DNA of 64,000 bases from Deminuibacter sp966424055 (GCA_966424055.1 CBJLMB010000034.1:1-64000); one strand, 5' to 3'. Numbered from the stretch's first letter, positions 1-9,661 are shown. The notes: a model not told the origin generated them from the sequence alone. Numbers and translations: made by a program.

Positions 1-196
1 GTGCCTTATCCTGCTACTTGCTACTAACATCTTGCGACTGCTCCCGCTATCCATACAATTCTGTGGTAGCAAGATATGGGTAGCAAGTAGCAAGAGAAAA
101 CCTGCAATAAGGTCAGCGGCTGCCTCCCCTGGCATCGTGCCTTATCCTGCTACTTGCTACTAACATCTTGCGACTGCTCCCGCTATCCATATAATT
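1..196. repeat. 60-bp direct repeat pair with TAGCAAG/CTTGCTA heptamers
   Basis: Bases 1-60 and 137-196 are direct repeats that differ at one position (C56 versus T192). The second copy runs through the stop codon (183-185) and last codons of the downstream minus-strand reductase gene, so the first copy looks like a duplicated gene end. Between the copies (about 66-96) TAGCAAG units read opposite to the CTTGCTAC units inside the repeats, so the region can fold into hairpins. No gene is seen before 183. Confidence 0.85.
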
Positions 197-911
197 CCAG
201 GTGAATATCATGCCTGTCATAACCTATGGCGATGATCCTTTCTTTTGCTTCATCGATCATATTTTTCCAGCCGCATAAAAAGAAATAGGCGGGAGGTCGT
301 GTGCCTTTTACGATTTCTTCATACACCGCATGTACATAACCCCTCCGTACGGCAGTGTTTTCTTCTGGCTCTCTTGAAAAAGTAGGCAGGTAATAAAAAC
401 CGGGCAGTTCCTGTTCCAGGGCTTTCATTTCGTTTGCATACAGTGCATCACCCGCTACACGGCAGCCGAAAATAAGATAGATATTCTGGTGCGGAATAGC
501 ATGGTCCCGTATAAAGCAGGCCATGGCTCTGAAGGGAGCAATACCGGTACCGGTACAAACGAGGAACAGATCCCTGTCCAGCTTTTCCGGTAACGTAAAT
601 ACGCCCTGCGGCCCCCTCAGTAACAGTTCCGATCCCTCTTTTATTTCATTGAACAGGTAATGCGTGCCCGCACCGCCTTCCAGCAATACAATAACCAGCT
701 CGATAATATTGGTGCCATTGGGATGTGAGGCAATAGAATAGCTGCGCCAGCGCTTGTTCCTTTTTTCATGGATGGGCAGGTCGAGCGTGACAAACTGCCC
801 CGGCTTAAAATCGAACACCTCCAGCTCGGGTATCTGGATAAAAAAGCGCCGGGTACTGGCAGTAGCCTGCTCAATTTTAATCACCTTTCCTGTACGCCAT
901 GGCTCAAGCAT
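183..911 (-). CDS. Ferredoxin/flavodoxin-NADP+ reductase family protein
   Basis: A 242-residue FAD- and NAD(P)-binding oxidoreductase, expected to be cytosolic and to move electrons between NADPH and ferredoxin or flavodoxin. The FAD motif RSYS lies at residues 56-59. A Gly-rich segment follows, then the nucleotide-binding motif CTGTGIAP at 119-126 and a C-terminal FLCGWKNM segment typical of the family. The ATG at 911 was chosen because residues encoded further upstream run into the mfd region and do not resemble the family. It is divergent from mfd with a 141-bp gap. The partner protein is unknown, so Fpr is only a likely identity. The 3' end lies inside a direct repeat. Confidence 0.85.
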   Translation of the reverse strand: MLEPWRTGKVIKIEQATASTRRFFIQIPELEVFDFKPGQFVTLDLPIHEKRNKRWRSYSIASHPNGTNIIELVIVLLEGGAGTHYLFNEIKEGSELLLRGPQGVFTLPEKLDRDLFLVCTGTGIAPFRAMACFIRDHAIPHQNIYLIFGCRVAGDALYANEMKALEQELPGFYYLPTFSREPEENTAVRRGYVHAVYEEIVKGTRPPAYFFLCGWKNMIDEAKERIIAIGYDRHDIHLELYG

Positions 912-1035
912 ATCGGTTAGTATTTGGCCGAAAGGTACAACATTATGAACGGTGTTGGCAACCCCGCTGTTCAAATAAACCGCACTGAAAAACAACAAGC
1001 TTTTGTTGATAAAGTGGTGTTTGGCAATGATGTTG

Positions 1036-1043
1036 TATCTTTG
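1036..1043 (+). promoter_or_regulatory. Candidate -7 element for mfd
   Basis: TATCTTTG matches the Bacteroidota TAnnTTTG consensus exactly and lies 9 nt before the preferred mfd ATG (1053). No well-spaced -33 TTG is seen. If it is used, the mRNA would be leaderless or nearly so. Confidence 0.4.
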
Positions 1044-1052
1044 CAGCGCGTT

Positions 1053-4000
1053 ATGAATCTTGGAGTGTTGCTGGAACAGTATATGCAAAACCCCCGCCTT
1101 TTTCAACTGGCGGACAGGTTATCATTTGCCTCAAACGGAACAGGACAGCAAAAGATCTTTCTCAAAAATCTCCAGGGCAGCAGTGCTGAATTTGTGGTAA
1201 CCTCGGTTTTCCTGCACCCATCGGCACAGCAACTGAACCACCTGGTAGTGCTCAATGATGCAGAAGAAGCCGCTTATTTTCACAATACGCTGGAAAACCT
1301 GACCAATGCACTGGATCTTTTTTATTTTCCTTCTTCTTTCAAAAACAGGAAAAATTTCAAGCTGCTCAACAGCTCGCATGTGATGCTGCGCACTGAAGCG
1401 CTCACAAAACTGGCTGCCGGCGGTAATAAAAAAATACTGGTTACCTATCCCGAGGCATTGTTTGAAAAAGTGGTATTGCCCAAAACGCTCAGCGGCAATA
1501 TCATTCATATCAAAACCAATGATACCATCAACCTCGACAGCCTGCTGGAATTGTTTGTGATGTATGGCTTTGTACGAACCGATTTTGTGTATGAGCCCGG
1601 TCAGTTTGCACTGCGCGGTGGTATTCTTGATATTTATTCTTTCGGCAACGAAAAGCCTTACCGTGTTGAGCTGTTTGGCAACGATGTAGACAGCATCAGG
1701 ATATTCGATCCCGAAACACAGCTCAGCGAACGCAAGCTGCTGCAGGTATCTATTATTCCCAACGTGGAAACCCAGTTTGAAACAGGTGAAAAAGTTTCCC
1801 TGCTGGAATTTTTACCGGAGAACACGGTGATATGGCTGAAAGACTGGGATGTGATCAAAGAGAAAATAGAAGTGCAGGAGGAAGACCTGGGTATGTTCAT
1901 CGAGCTGGTAGCCAATACTGCGGCCCCTGTAGTGGAAGATGATGATGATGAAACCAAAATACTTAAAACCGTACACCCCGGCGATTTTGTACAGGCAGCC
2001 GTCACTGGTCAGCAACTGCAGCACAGGCAAATTGTAGAGTTTGGGTATAAACCCCAGCTGTCTGTGAGCGAAATTGAATTCAATACCAGGCCGCAGCCCG
2101 CATTTAACCGCCAGTTCGACCTGCTGATCAAAGACCTGAAAAACCATGAATCCAAAGGATTCAGCATTTATATTTTTGCCGAACAGGCAAGGCAGCTGGA
2201 AAGGCTGAACAGTATTTTCACTGACCTGAATACCGAAATACAATTTGTTCCGGTTGCCACCAGCATTCACGAAGGTTTTATTGATGAAGACCTGAAAGTT
2301 GTTTGTTATACCGATCACCAGCTGTTCCAGCGCTACCATAAATACCGCGTTAAACAGGCGTATAACAAAAACAAAGCGCTTACCCTGCGTACGCTGCGCG
2401 AACTGCAGCCCGGCGATTATGTTACACACATCGATCATGGTGTAGGTGTGTACAGCGGGTTACAGAAACTGGAAGTGAATGGCAAACTGCAGGAGGCGGT
2501 GCGTATCATTTATAAAGACAGCGATATACTGTATGTCAATATCAACTCGCTGCACAAAATATCCAAGTATACCGGCAAGGAAGGGGCTGTGCCCAAGGTA
2601 AATAAACTGGGCAGTGAAGTATGGCAGAAGCTGAAGGAGAAAACAAAAACAAGGGTCAAGGAAATTGCGTTCGACCTTATCCGCCTGTATGCACAGCGTA
2701 AAGCACAACAGGGCTTCGCCCATACGCCGGACAATTATATGCAAACCGAGCTGGAAGCCTCTTTCATTTATGAAGACACCCCCGACCAGAGCAAGGCCAC
2801 TGCAGATGTAAAGCGTGATATGGAGAACCCGGCGCCAATGGACAGGCTGGTTTGTGGTGATGTTGGTTTTGGTAAAACAGAGGTAGCTGTTCGTGCTGCC
2901 TTTAAATCGGTAGTAGACGGGAAACAGGCTGCTGTACTGGTGCCCACCACCATCCTGGCTTTCCAGCATTACAAAACATTTAAAGACCGGCTGAAAGATT
3001 TTCCTGTTACAGTAGATTATGTGAACCGCTTTAAATCAACCAAGGAAAAAAAAGAAACCCTTCAGCGTTTAGCCGAAGGCAAGATCGATATTATTGTAGG
3101 CACACATGCCCTGCTGGGTAAGGAGGTAAAGTTCAAAGACCTCGGCCTCATGGTGATTGATGAAGAACAGAAATTCGGCGTAGCCCATAAGGAAAAACTG
3201 AAAACGCTGAAAACAAATGTAGACTGTCTCACGCTGACTGCCACACCTATCCCGCGTACACTACAGTTCAGCCTGATGGGCGCACGCGACCTGAGTATCA
3301 TCAACACACCGCCACCCAACCGGCAGCCTATTCAAACAGAGGTACATGTATTCAATGAAGATTTTATCCGTGACGCTGTTTATTATGAAACAGAGCGCGG
3401 CGGACAGGTATTCTTCATCTACAACCGTATCAACGGCCTGGCTGAAATGGCTGGCCTGATACAGGGGCTTTGTCCTGACCTGAGCATTTCCTATGCCCAT
3501 GGCCAGATGGAAGGGCATGAGCTGGAAGAAAAGATCATGGATTTCATCGACCGCAAATACGATGTACTGGTATGTACCAATATCGTTGAAAGCGGCGTGG
3601 ATATCCCGAATGTAAACACCATTATCATCAATAATGCCCATCATTTCGGGTTAAGCGACCTGCACCAGCTTCGCGGAAGGGTAGGGCGCAGCAATAAAAA
3701 AGCATTCTGTTACCTGCTGGCACCACCCATGAGCACGCTGCCTTCCGATTCAAGAAAACGCCTGCAAACACTGGAACAGTTCAGTGACCTGGGAAGTGGT
3801 TTCCAGATCGCGATGCGCGACCTCGATATCAGGGGTGCCGGTAATATGCTGGGTGGTGAGCAAAGCGGGTTCATGGCAGAGATCGGTTTTGAAATGTACC
3901 AGAAAATACTGGATGAAGCCATCCGTGAACTGAAGCGCACCTCATTCAAAGACCTCTTTAAGGAAGAGATCAGCAAACAGGATGATTATGTGAACGACTG

Positions 4001-4475
4001 TACCATCGATACCGACCTGGAAATACTGATCCCCGACAGTTATGTGGAAAGCATCACCGAACGCCTCAGCCTGTACACACAACTGGATCATTGTGAAAAA
4101 GAAGAAGACCTGCAGGTTTTTCATGCTGCCATGATCGACCGGTTTGGGCCAATGCCACCACAGGTGGAAGACTTGTTTACTACCGTCCGTTGCCGCTGGC
4201 TGGCCATAGACCTGGGCTTTGAGAAAATGGCCCTGAAAGATGATACACTGCGCTGTTACTTTATCAACCGCAACGATTCACCTTATTTTGAATCAGACCT
4301 GTTTAAAAATATACTGGCCTACCTGCAAACCGGCACCAATAAAGCAAGGCTTAAACAGGCAGCTAAAAATTTCCTGCTGATAGCGGAGCCCATCCGCGAT
4401 ATGAACGATATGCTGCAGTTTTTACAGCAAATGCATAAGGCCACCGTGGGGAAAAGACTGGAAACAGCGGGTTAA
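1053..4475 (+). CDS. mfd: Transcription-repair coupling factor
   Basis: A 1140-residue Mfd. It removes RNA polymerase stalled at DNA lesions and recruits UvrA through its UvrB-like N-terminal domain. The CarD-like polymerase-interaction domain is visible around PGDYVTHIDHGVGVY (DNA about 2410-2455). It is followed by the RecG-like motor with Walker A GDVGFGKTE (about residue 600), the box IDEEQKFG, the helicase motif TATPIPRTL and a C-terminal TRCF domain. An in-frame TTG at 924 and an ATG at 945 would add 36-43 residues. The ATG at 1053 is preferred because the usual N-terminus begins there and a promoter motif sits just before it. Length is normal for the family. Confidence 0.96.
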   Translation: MNLGVLLEQYMQNPRLFQLADRLSFASNGTGQQKIFLKNLQGSSAEFVVTSVFLHPSAQQLNHLVVLNDAEEAAYFHNTLENLTNALDLFYFPSSFKNRKNFKLLNSSHVMLRTEALTKLAAGGNKKILVTYPEALFEKVVLPKTLSGNIIHIKTNDTINLDSLLELFVMYGFVRTDFVYEPGQFALRGGILDIYSFGNEKPYRVELFGNDVDSIRIFDPETQLSERKLLQVSIIPNVETQFETGEKVSLLEFLPENTVIWLKDWDVIKEKIEVQEEDLGMFIELVANTAAPVVEDDDDETKILKTVHPGDFVQAAVTGQQLQHRQIVEFGYKPQLSVSEIEFNTRPQPAFNRQFDLLIKDLKNHESKGFSIYIFAEQARQLERLNSIFTDLNTEIQFVPVATSIHEGFIDEDLKVVCYTDHQLFQRYHKYRVKQAYNKNKALTLRTLRELQPGDYVTHIDHGVGVYSGLQKLEVNGKLQEAVRIIYKDSDILYVNINSLHKISKYTGKEGAVPKVNKLGSEVWQKLKEKTKTRVKEIAFDLIRLYAQRKAQQGFAHTPDNYMQTELEASFIYEDTPDQSKATADVKRDMENPAPMDRLVCGDVGFGKTEVAVRAAFKSVVDGKQAAVLVPTTILAFQHYKTFKDRLKDFPVTVDYVNRFKSTKEKKETLQRLAEGKIDIIVGTHALLGKEVKFKDLGLMVIDEEQKFGVAHKEKLKTLKTNVDCLTLTATPIPRTLQFSLMGARDLSIINTPPPNRQPIQTEVHVFNEDFIRDAVYYETERGGQVFFIYNRINGLAEMAGLIQGLCPDLSISYAHGQMEGHELEEKIMDFIDRKYDVLVCTNIVESGVDIPNVNTIIINNAHHFGLSDLHQLRGRVGRSNKKAFCYLLAPPMSTLPSDSRKRLQTLEQFSDLGSGFQIAMRDLDIRGAGNMLGGEQSGFMAEIGFEMYQKILDEAIRELKRTSFKDLFKEEISKQDDYVNDCTIDTDLEILIPDSYVESITERLSLYTQLDHCEKEEDLQVFHAAMIDRFGPMPPQVEDLFTTVRCRWLAIDLGFEKMALKDDTLRCYFINRNDSPYFESDLFKNILAYLQTGTNKARLKQAAKNFLLIAEPIRDMNDMLQFLQQMHKATVGKRLETAG

Positions 4476-4565
4476 TACACGGTATTTTGCTTTTGTACTA
4501 TCCGGATTTGCAAAAATCTATTATGTTTGACCTGTACCGGCCACAATAACCCGGTAGCGTTAACC

Positions 4566-5120
4566 ATGGAAATAGTGTACATCATTATCCTGTTAATTGT
4601 GTTGGTATTATTCCTGGGCATCACCTTGTACAACCGCCTGGTAAGTAAACGGAACCTGATGCAGGAAGCCTGGAGTGGGATTGATGTGTATCTCAAAAAA
4701 AGATACGATCTCATACCCAACCTTGTAGAAACGGTGAAAGGCTATGCCAGCCATGAAAAAGGCCTGCTGGAAAAAGTAACAGAGCTGCGCACTTCGGCCA
4801 TGCAGGCACCGGGCACCGCAGCGCAGATACAATCTGAAAAAGAGCTGAGCCAGGCATTGGGTCGTCTTTTTGCTGTAGCTGAAAATTATCCCGATCTCAA
4901 AGCCAGCGACAATTTCCGCCAGTTGCAGGATGATCTCCGTTCAATTGAATCAGAAATAGAAATGTCAAGACGGTATTACAATGGTACCGTGCGCGAAAAC
5001 AATATCCAGGTAGAAAAATTTCCCGGCAACATCATTGCCGGTATGTTCGGTTTCAGTAAAGGCGTATTCTTCGAAATAGAAAATACCGGTGAACGCGAAC
5101 TGCCTAAAGTTGCTTTTTAA
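4566..5120 (+). CDS. lemA: LemA family protein
   Basis: A 184-residue protein with one N-terminal membrane helix (about residues 3-22), followed by the family's helical bundle. The signature segment (R/K)YDLIPNLVETVKGY is followed by helices containing SEKELSQALGRL and DDLRSIESEIEMSRRYYN. LemA proteins are membrane-anchored with an exposed helical domain, and their biochemical role is poorly defined. The ATG at 4566 was chosen because the membrane helix starts there. The next gene begins right after the stop codon. LemA next to a DUF2207 protein is a common pairing, so the two probably work together in the envelope. Confidence 0.93.
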   Translation: MEIVYIIILLIVLVLFLGITLYNRLVSKRNLMQEAWSGIDVYLKKRYDLIPNLVETVKGYASHEKGLLEKVTELRTSAMQAPGTAAQIQSEKELSQALGRLFAVAENYPDLKASDNFRQLQDDLRSIESEIEMSRRYYNGTVRENNIQVEKFPGNIIAGMFGFSKGVFFEIENTGERELPKVAF

Positions 5121-5144
5121 ATGCGCTCTTTATTTTTTTTAGCT

Positions 5145-7124
5145 ATGAAAAAAACACTGCTGTTGCTGTGCTGGGGCATTTTTTTGAGTACTGTCCTGCA
5201 TGCACAGGTTGCTGTAAATGCCGATTCGACCGAAACAACACCGTACAACAACGATAACGGCAACACCTTCCAGGAAGAAAAGATCCGCTCGTTTCATGCA
5301 GATATTGTTATCGATACCACCGGGCTGGCTACAGTTACTGAGCACATTAAGGTGTATGCCGGCGGTAATGTTATTAAACGCGGTATTGTAAGGCGGATAC
5401 CAGTGTTCAGGGAAGATAAGAACGGGCATAAACGCAGGGTGGATATCGTATTTACCAATGTGCTGAAGAATGGCGAATCAGAACCTTTCAGGGAAATGGC
5501 AGAAAACGGGTATAAAGTTATTTATGCCGGCAGTAAAGATGTGTTGCTCGACCCGGGTGAGTACGAGTATGCCATTACTTACCAGACAAGAGGGCATGTT
5601 GGTTTTTTTAACGGCTTTGATGAATTTTACTGGAATGTAACCGGCAATGAATGGGCCTTCCCGATTGATGAGGCCTCTGCTACTATTCATCTTCCACACG
5701 GGGCTGTTGTAAAAAACACTTCCTGTTATACCGGTGTAAAAGGCTCGAAAGCACAGGATTGCAACGGCGGCAGCGATTCAACAGGAACAGTTTCTTTTCA
5801 TACCCGCGGGCCACTGGGCACCGGCGAGGGTTTCACTGTAGCAGTGTCCTGGCAGGCCGGACTGATTGCCCGGCCGGGTTTCTGGGAAGAGCTGTACGGT
5901 AATATGAAAGACTGGCTGCTCGCAGCTGCGGGGCTGCTGCTCCTGCTGGGTTATTATTACCGCAACTGGTCAAAATACGGGCGCGATCCGGTAATGCCAA
6001 CCATTGTTCCTTCTTTTAATCCGCCCAATAACTGGTCACCCGCTGTATTACGGTATGTATTTAAAAAGCAAATAGACAACAGGGCATTCAGTGTAGCCCT
6101 GCTGAATATGGCCGTGAAAAAAACGATGACCATCACCTCTGAAGGTTCAGTATACACCATTACCGGGGCGGATAAGGATAACCGCGATCGGTTGGCAGCG
6201 GAAGAAGAAGCCATCTTCGGAAAATTATTCAGCGGCAAAAAGAGATCGCTGAAAATGGAAAGCACCAATCACAGCCGTTTCAATAGCGCGCGAACTGCTT
6301 TTGACAGCAGCCTGGTAAACCAGGTACAGCCCAGATCGTTTTTGCAGAAGAACGGCAAGCAGGCGCTTTTAGGTAGCTTATGGACCCTTGCAGTACTGAT
6401 CGCCTACTTTGCCATTAACCGGACCGAATTACCGCAGGGATTTCTTATTTCGCTTCCTTTTGGTGTAGTGGGTACCGGTGTGTTCCTGCTGGGGTTATCG
6501 ATGTTTAAAGAATCGGGCTGTGCAGCCGGGTTTATGGTAATATTCGGTCTTGTGTTTGTAATACCGATGTTTTTTGTGCTGATCCCTTTTTTACAAACCG
6601 CTTCTTTAGCCGGCATACTGTTTTTTATTCTGGTGACCATTGCATGGGTCGTTTACCTTAAACTGATTAAAGCGCCTACTGCAGAAGGTGTGGATGCCGA
6701 GGCCAAGATCAAAGGGTTTAAAATGTATCTTGAAACAGCCGAAGAGCACCGCCTGAACATGCTGATGCCACCCGATAAAACACCTGCATTGTTCGAAAGG
6801 CTGCTGCCTTATGCCATAGCACTGGAGGTAGAGAATAAATGGGGCGAAAAATTCCAGTCGGTGCTGGAGCAGGCCAATTACCAGCCTGAATGGTACAGTG
6901 GCGATCAAACCGGTTATTACTGGATGTCGTCCGGCTCATTTACCAATAGTTTTGACAGGTCGGTAAGCAATGCCCAATACGACCCCTCCAGCCATGGCAG
7001 CAGCAGCAGCGGAAGCGCTTCTTCCGGCTCGTCCAGCAGCGGCAGTTCCAGCTGGAGTTCGGGCAGCAGCGATAGCGGTTCTTCCGGAGGTGGTGGCGGT
7101 GGTGGTGGTGGTGGCGGATGGTAG
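5145..7124 (+). CDS. DUF2207 domain membrane protein with Gly/Ser-rich tail
   Basis: A 659-residue predicted envelope protein. A signal peptide (MKKTLLLLCWG start, cleavage near HAQ) leads into an extracytoplasmic DUF2207 domain (roughly residues 40-240). One membrane helix follows near residue 260, then a cytoplasmic part, a cluster of three or four hydrophobic helices (about 410-510) and a low-complexity tail of Ser and Gly ending in an uninterrupted run of glycines and a Trp. That tail is typical of the family. An ATG at 5121, directly after the lemA stop, is an alternative start that would add 8 residues. It is probably co-transcribed with lemA, and a strong terminator follows. Function is not established. 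Confidence 0.88.
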   Translation: MKKTLLLLCWGIFLSTVLHAQVAVNADSTETTPYNNDNGNTFQEEKIRSFHADIVIDTTGLATVTEHIKVYAGGNVIKRGIVRRIPVFREDKNGHKRRVDIVFTNVLKNGESEPFREMAENGYKVIYAGSKDVLLDPGEYEYAITYQTRGHVGFFNGFDEFYWNVTGNEWAFPIDEASATIHLPHGAVVKNTSCYTGVKGSKAQDCNGGSDSTGTVSFHTRGPLGTGEGFTVAVSWQAGLIARPGFWEELYGNMKDWLLAAAGLLLLLGYYYRNWSKYGRDPVMPTIVPSFNPPNNWSPAVLRYVFKKQIDNRAFSVALLNMAVKKTMTITSEGSVYTITGADKDNRDRLAAEEEAIFGKLFSGKKRSLKMESTNHSRFNSARTAFDSSLVNQVQPRSFLQKNGKQALLGSLWTLAVLIAYFAINRTELPQGFLISLPFGVVGTGVFLLGLSMFKESGCAAGFMVIFGLVFVIPMFFVLIPFLQTASLAGILFFILVTIAWVVYLKLIKAPTAEGVDAEAKIKGFKMYLETAEEHRLNMLMPPDKTPALFERLLPYAIALEVENKWGEKFQSVLEQANYQPEWYSGDQTGYYWMSSGSFTNSFDRSVSNAQYDPSSHGSSSSGSASSGSSSSGSSSWSSGSSDSGSSGGGGGGGGGGGW

Positions 7125-7144
7125 CAGCCATACAAAAAGATAGT

Positions 7145-7183
7145 AAACAGAAATAGTGGACATTGTCCACTATTTCTGTTTTA
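7145..7183 (+). terminator. Rho-independent terminator after the lemA/DUF2207 pair
   Basis: A perfect 17-bp stem (7145-7161 with 7165-7181) with a 3-nt loop and flanking A/T runs. It ends the plus-strand unit and could also act on the minus strand. Confidence 0.8.
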
Positions 7184-7192
7184 TACCTATAA

Positions 7193-7220
7193 ATAAAAAC
7201 TGCCCCGGAAAGGGGCAGTT
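7193..7220 (-). terminator. Terminator of the 68-aa protein gene
   Basis: Stem AACTGCCCC (7198-7206) pairs with GGGGCAGTT (7212-7220). On the minus strand it is followed by a run of T, as expected for a terminator of the gene ending at 7243. Confidence 0.75.
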
Positions 7221-7242
7221 ATGGAACTATTTACACAGTTGT

Positions 7243-7449
7243 TTAGAAGTCTTTCTTGGCAACCCCGTCTGCAACGGCTTTCAGGGCTTTTTCTTCACTG
7301 AGGATGGCGCTCATTTTATTGCCTTTCCCGTCGTGGCCCTTAGCTATATAACCACCTCTTTCTGTTTTAGAAACAACAGCGTCGTGCATGGGAACATCTT
7401 TCTCTTTTGTTTTCAGGCAATACGCTTTAATCATTTTTGAAGTATCCAT
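7243..7449 (-). CDS. Small conserved-looking protein (68 aa), DUF5679-like
   Basis: A 68-residue basic protein with its own terminator and a TAAATTTG -7 motif upstream, which argues that it is a real gene. The N-terminal part (AYCLKTKEKDVPMHDA, then GGYIAKGHDGKGNKMS) resembles the layout of DUF5679-type zinc-ribbon proteins (YCVKCKEK..., then KGxCPxCGxK). Only one cysteine remains here, so it is unlikely to bind zinc in that way. That comparison is from memory and is an inference. It is separated from gyrB by about 180 bp. No function is proposed. Confidence 0.7.
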   Translation of the reverse strand: MDTSKMIKAYCLKTKEKDVPMHDAVVSKTERGGYIAKGHDGKGNKMSAILSEEKALKAVADGVAKKDF

Positions 7450-7498
7450 ATTTTACAAAATTTTTTGTCTACCATGGAATAGACGGGGTGAATCAAAT

Positions 7499-7506
7499 CA
7501 AATTTA
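7499..7506 (-). promoter_or_regulatory. Candidate -7 element for the 68-aa gene
   Basis: TAAATTTG on the minus strand matches TAnnTTTG exactly, about 50 nt before the ATG at 7449. No well-spaced TTG is evident. Confidence 0.4.
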
Positions 7507-7632
7507 CTCTCCGATAAACTACAAGATTTTGGCCAAACTCGCCTGCTGCCACCTCCAACTAATCCACATTGGTCAAAAAACCGGTTATTTTTTTATAACT
7601 CCTTTGCCAGCAATACCTGTTCATATTATATT

Positions 7633-9612
7633 TTAGGCATCTATCTTGGCATATTTTGCGTGACTTTCAATGAAATCCCTGCGGGGTGCCACTTCGTCAC
7701 CCATCAGCATGCTGAAAATGCGGTCAGCTTCGGCTGCACTTTCAATGGTTACCTGTTTCAGTGTACGGCGTGCAGGATCCATCGTTGTTTCCCACAATTG
7801 TTCGGCATTCATCTCGCCCAAACCTTTGTACCGCTGAATGGTAACGCTGTCTTCTTTTCCGCCGCCGAGTTTTTCAATCAGCTGTTTACGCTGTTCTTCA
7901 TTATAGGCATAAGCCTGTTCTTTGTTTTTCTTCACCAGGTACAGTGGGGGCTGTGCTAGGTAAACATAACCATGTTCCACCAGCTCTTTCATATAGCGGA
8001 AAATGAAAGTGAGGATCAGTGTGGCGATATGCGAACCATCCACGTCGGCATCGGTCATGATGATCAGCTTATGGTAACGAAGCTTGGTCAGGTTCAGCGC
8101 TTTTGGATCTTCGGGTGTGCCAATGGTTACACCCATAGCGGTAAAAATATTGCGGATCTCTTCGTTTTCGTAGATTTTATGCTCCATTGCTTTTTCCACA
8201 TTGAGAATTTTACCCCTCAGTGGCAGGATGGCCTGGAAGCTTCTCTCGCGGCCCTGTTTGGCGGTTCCACCGGCCGAATCACCTTCGACCAGGTATAATT
8301 CGCATCGCTCGGCATCTCTTTCAGAGCAGTCGGCCAGTTTTCCGGGTAAGCCACCACCGCTCAGCACGGTTTTACGCTGTACCATTTCCCGGGCTTTTTT
8401 GGCCGCAACACGGGCCTGCGCCGCAAGAATGATCTTCTGGATAACGTTTTTCGCCTCTTTCGGGTTTTCTTCCAGGTAGTTTTCCAACGCTTTGGCCACG
8501 GTGGTCTGCACAATACCGCTCACCTCGCTGTTACCCAGCTTGGTTTTCGTTTGTCCTTCAAACTGCGGTTCAGGTACTTTTACCGAAACAATAGCGCTCA
8601 AACCTTCCCTGAAATCATCGCCTTCCACATCTACTTTGGCTTTATCGAACAAACCTTCCTTATCACCATACGATTTAAACACCCTGGTGAGTGCCTGGCG
8701 GAAACCGGTTACATGGGTACCACCTTCAATGGTATTGATATTGTTAACGTAAGAGAAAATATGCTCTTTAAAATCATCATTGTACGTCATGGCCACTTCT
8801 ACCGCCACATTGGTGGATTCATCCAGGCCTTCCACGTATAATGTTTTGGCAATAAGCGGGTTGCGTTTACCGCTCTGGTCCAGCATTTCCACGAATTCTA
8901 CGATACCGCCTTCGCTGTAAAAATTCTTGCTGTAGGGGTTACCGTTTTCGTCTTTCTCCCGCAAATCGATGAGTGTGATGCTGATACGTTTATTGAGGTA
9001 AGCCAGCTCGCGCAAACGGCCTTCCAGTATGTCTTTGTTATAAACAGTTGTCTGGAAAATGCTGCCATCGGGCCAGAAATGGATCAGGGTACCGGTTTTA
9101 TCGGTTACACCTGTTTCCCTTACAGCGTATTGGGGAATACCTGTACGGTATTCCTGCTCAAATATTTTGCCTTCGCGGTGTACGGTAGCCTGTAGTACGG
9201 TGCTCAATGCGTTTACGCAGCTTACACCCACACCATGCAAACCACCAGATACTTTGTAGGTGTTCTTATCGAATTTACCACCTGCATGCAGTACAGTCAT
9301 TACAATTTCCAGAGCACTGCGCTGTTCTTTGGTATTGATACCGGTGGGGATACCACGGCCATCGTCCAGAACACTGATGGAATTGTCTTCATGAATGGTT
9401 ACGATAATGTTTTTACAGTAGCCGGCCAGTGCTTCGTCGATCGAGTTGTCTACTACTTCATAAACGAGGTGGTGCAATCCTTTAACTCCCACATCACCGA
9501 TATACATCGCCGGTCTTTTACGTACCGCTTCTAGACCTTCCAATACCTGAATACTATCGGCGCCATAGCCATTTTGGGTAGTGGCTGCAACGCTTGTAAC
9601 TTCTTCACTCAT
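7633..9612 (-). CDS. gyrB: DNA gyrase subunit B
   Basis: A 659-residue GyrB, the ATPase subunit that with GyrA introduces negative supercoils. The GHKL ATPase domain shows EVVDNSIDEALAGYC, DDGRGIP and the GGLHGVGVSCVNALS lid region. The TOPRIM domain shows EGDSAGGTAKQGR and DADVDGSHI, and the C-terminal domain has QRYKGLGEMN. The length matches Bacteroidota GyrB, without the insertion found in gamma-proteobacteria. The gene stands alone, with gyrA, dnaA and recF absent. A TAATTTTG promoter motif lies upstream at 9654-9661 on the minus strand. Confidence 0.97.
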   Translation of the reverse strand: MSEEVTSVAATTQNGYGADSIQVLEGLEAVRKRPAMYIGDVGVKGLHHLVYEVVDNSIDEALAGYCKNIIVTIHEDNSISVLDDGRGIPTGINTKEQRSALEIVMTVLHAGGKFDKNTYKVSGGLHGVGVSCVNALSTVLQATVHREGKIFEQEYRTGIPQYAVRETGVTDKTGTLIHFWPDGSIFQTTVYNKDILEGRLRELAYLNKRISITLIDLREKDENGNPYSKNFYSEGGIVEFVEMLDQSGKRNPLIAKTLYVEGLDESTNVAVEVAMTYNDDFKEHIFSYVNNINTIEGGTHVTGFRQALTRVFKSYGDKEGLFDKAKVDVEGDDFREGLSAIVSVKVPEPQFEGQTKTKLGNSEVSGIVQTTVAKALENYLEENPKEAKNVIQKIILAAQARVAAKKAREMVQRKTVLSGGGLPGKLADCSERDAERCELYLVEGDSAGGTAKQGRERSFQAILPLRGKILNVEKAMEHKIYENEEIRNIFTAMGVTIGTPEDPKALNLTKLRYHKLIIMTDADVDGSHIATLILTFIFRYMKELVEHGYVYLAQPPLYLVKKNKEQAYAYNEEQRKQLIEKLGGGKEDSVTIQRYKGLGEMNAEQLWETTMDPARRTLKQVTIESAAEADRIFSMLMGDEVAPRRDFIESHAKYAKIDA

Positions 9613-9653
9613 ATGATTGTTATCCTGGGTTTTAGTACTTGATTCAAAGCTGG

Positions 9654-9661
9654 CAAAATTA
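9654..9661 (-). promoter_or_regulatory. Candidate -7 element for gyrB
   Basis: TAATTTTG on the minus strand lies 41 nt before the gyrB ATG. It matches TAnnTTTG exactly, but the -33 region is not a clear TTG. Confidence 0.5.

Noticed and set aside
6917..7170. Open frames opposite the Gly/Ser-rich tail of the DUF2207 protein
   Set aside because: They are translations of low-complexity repeats and overlap the terminator.
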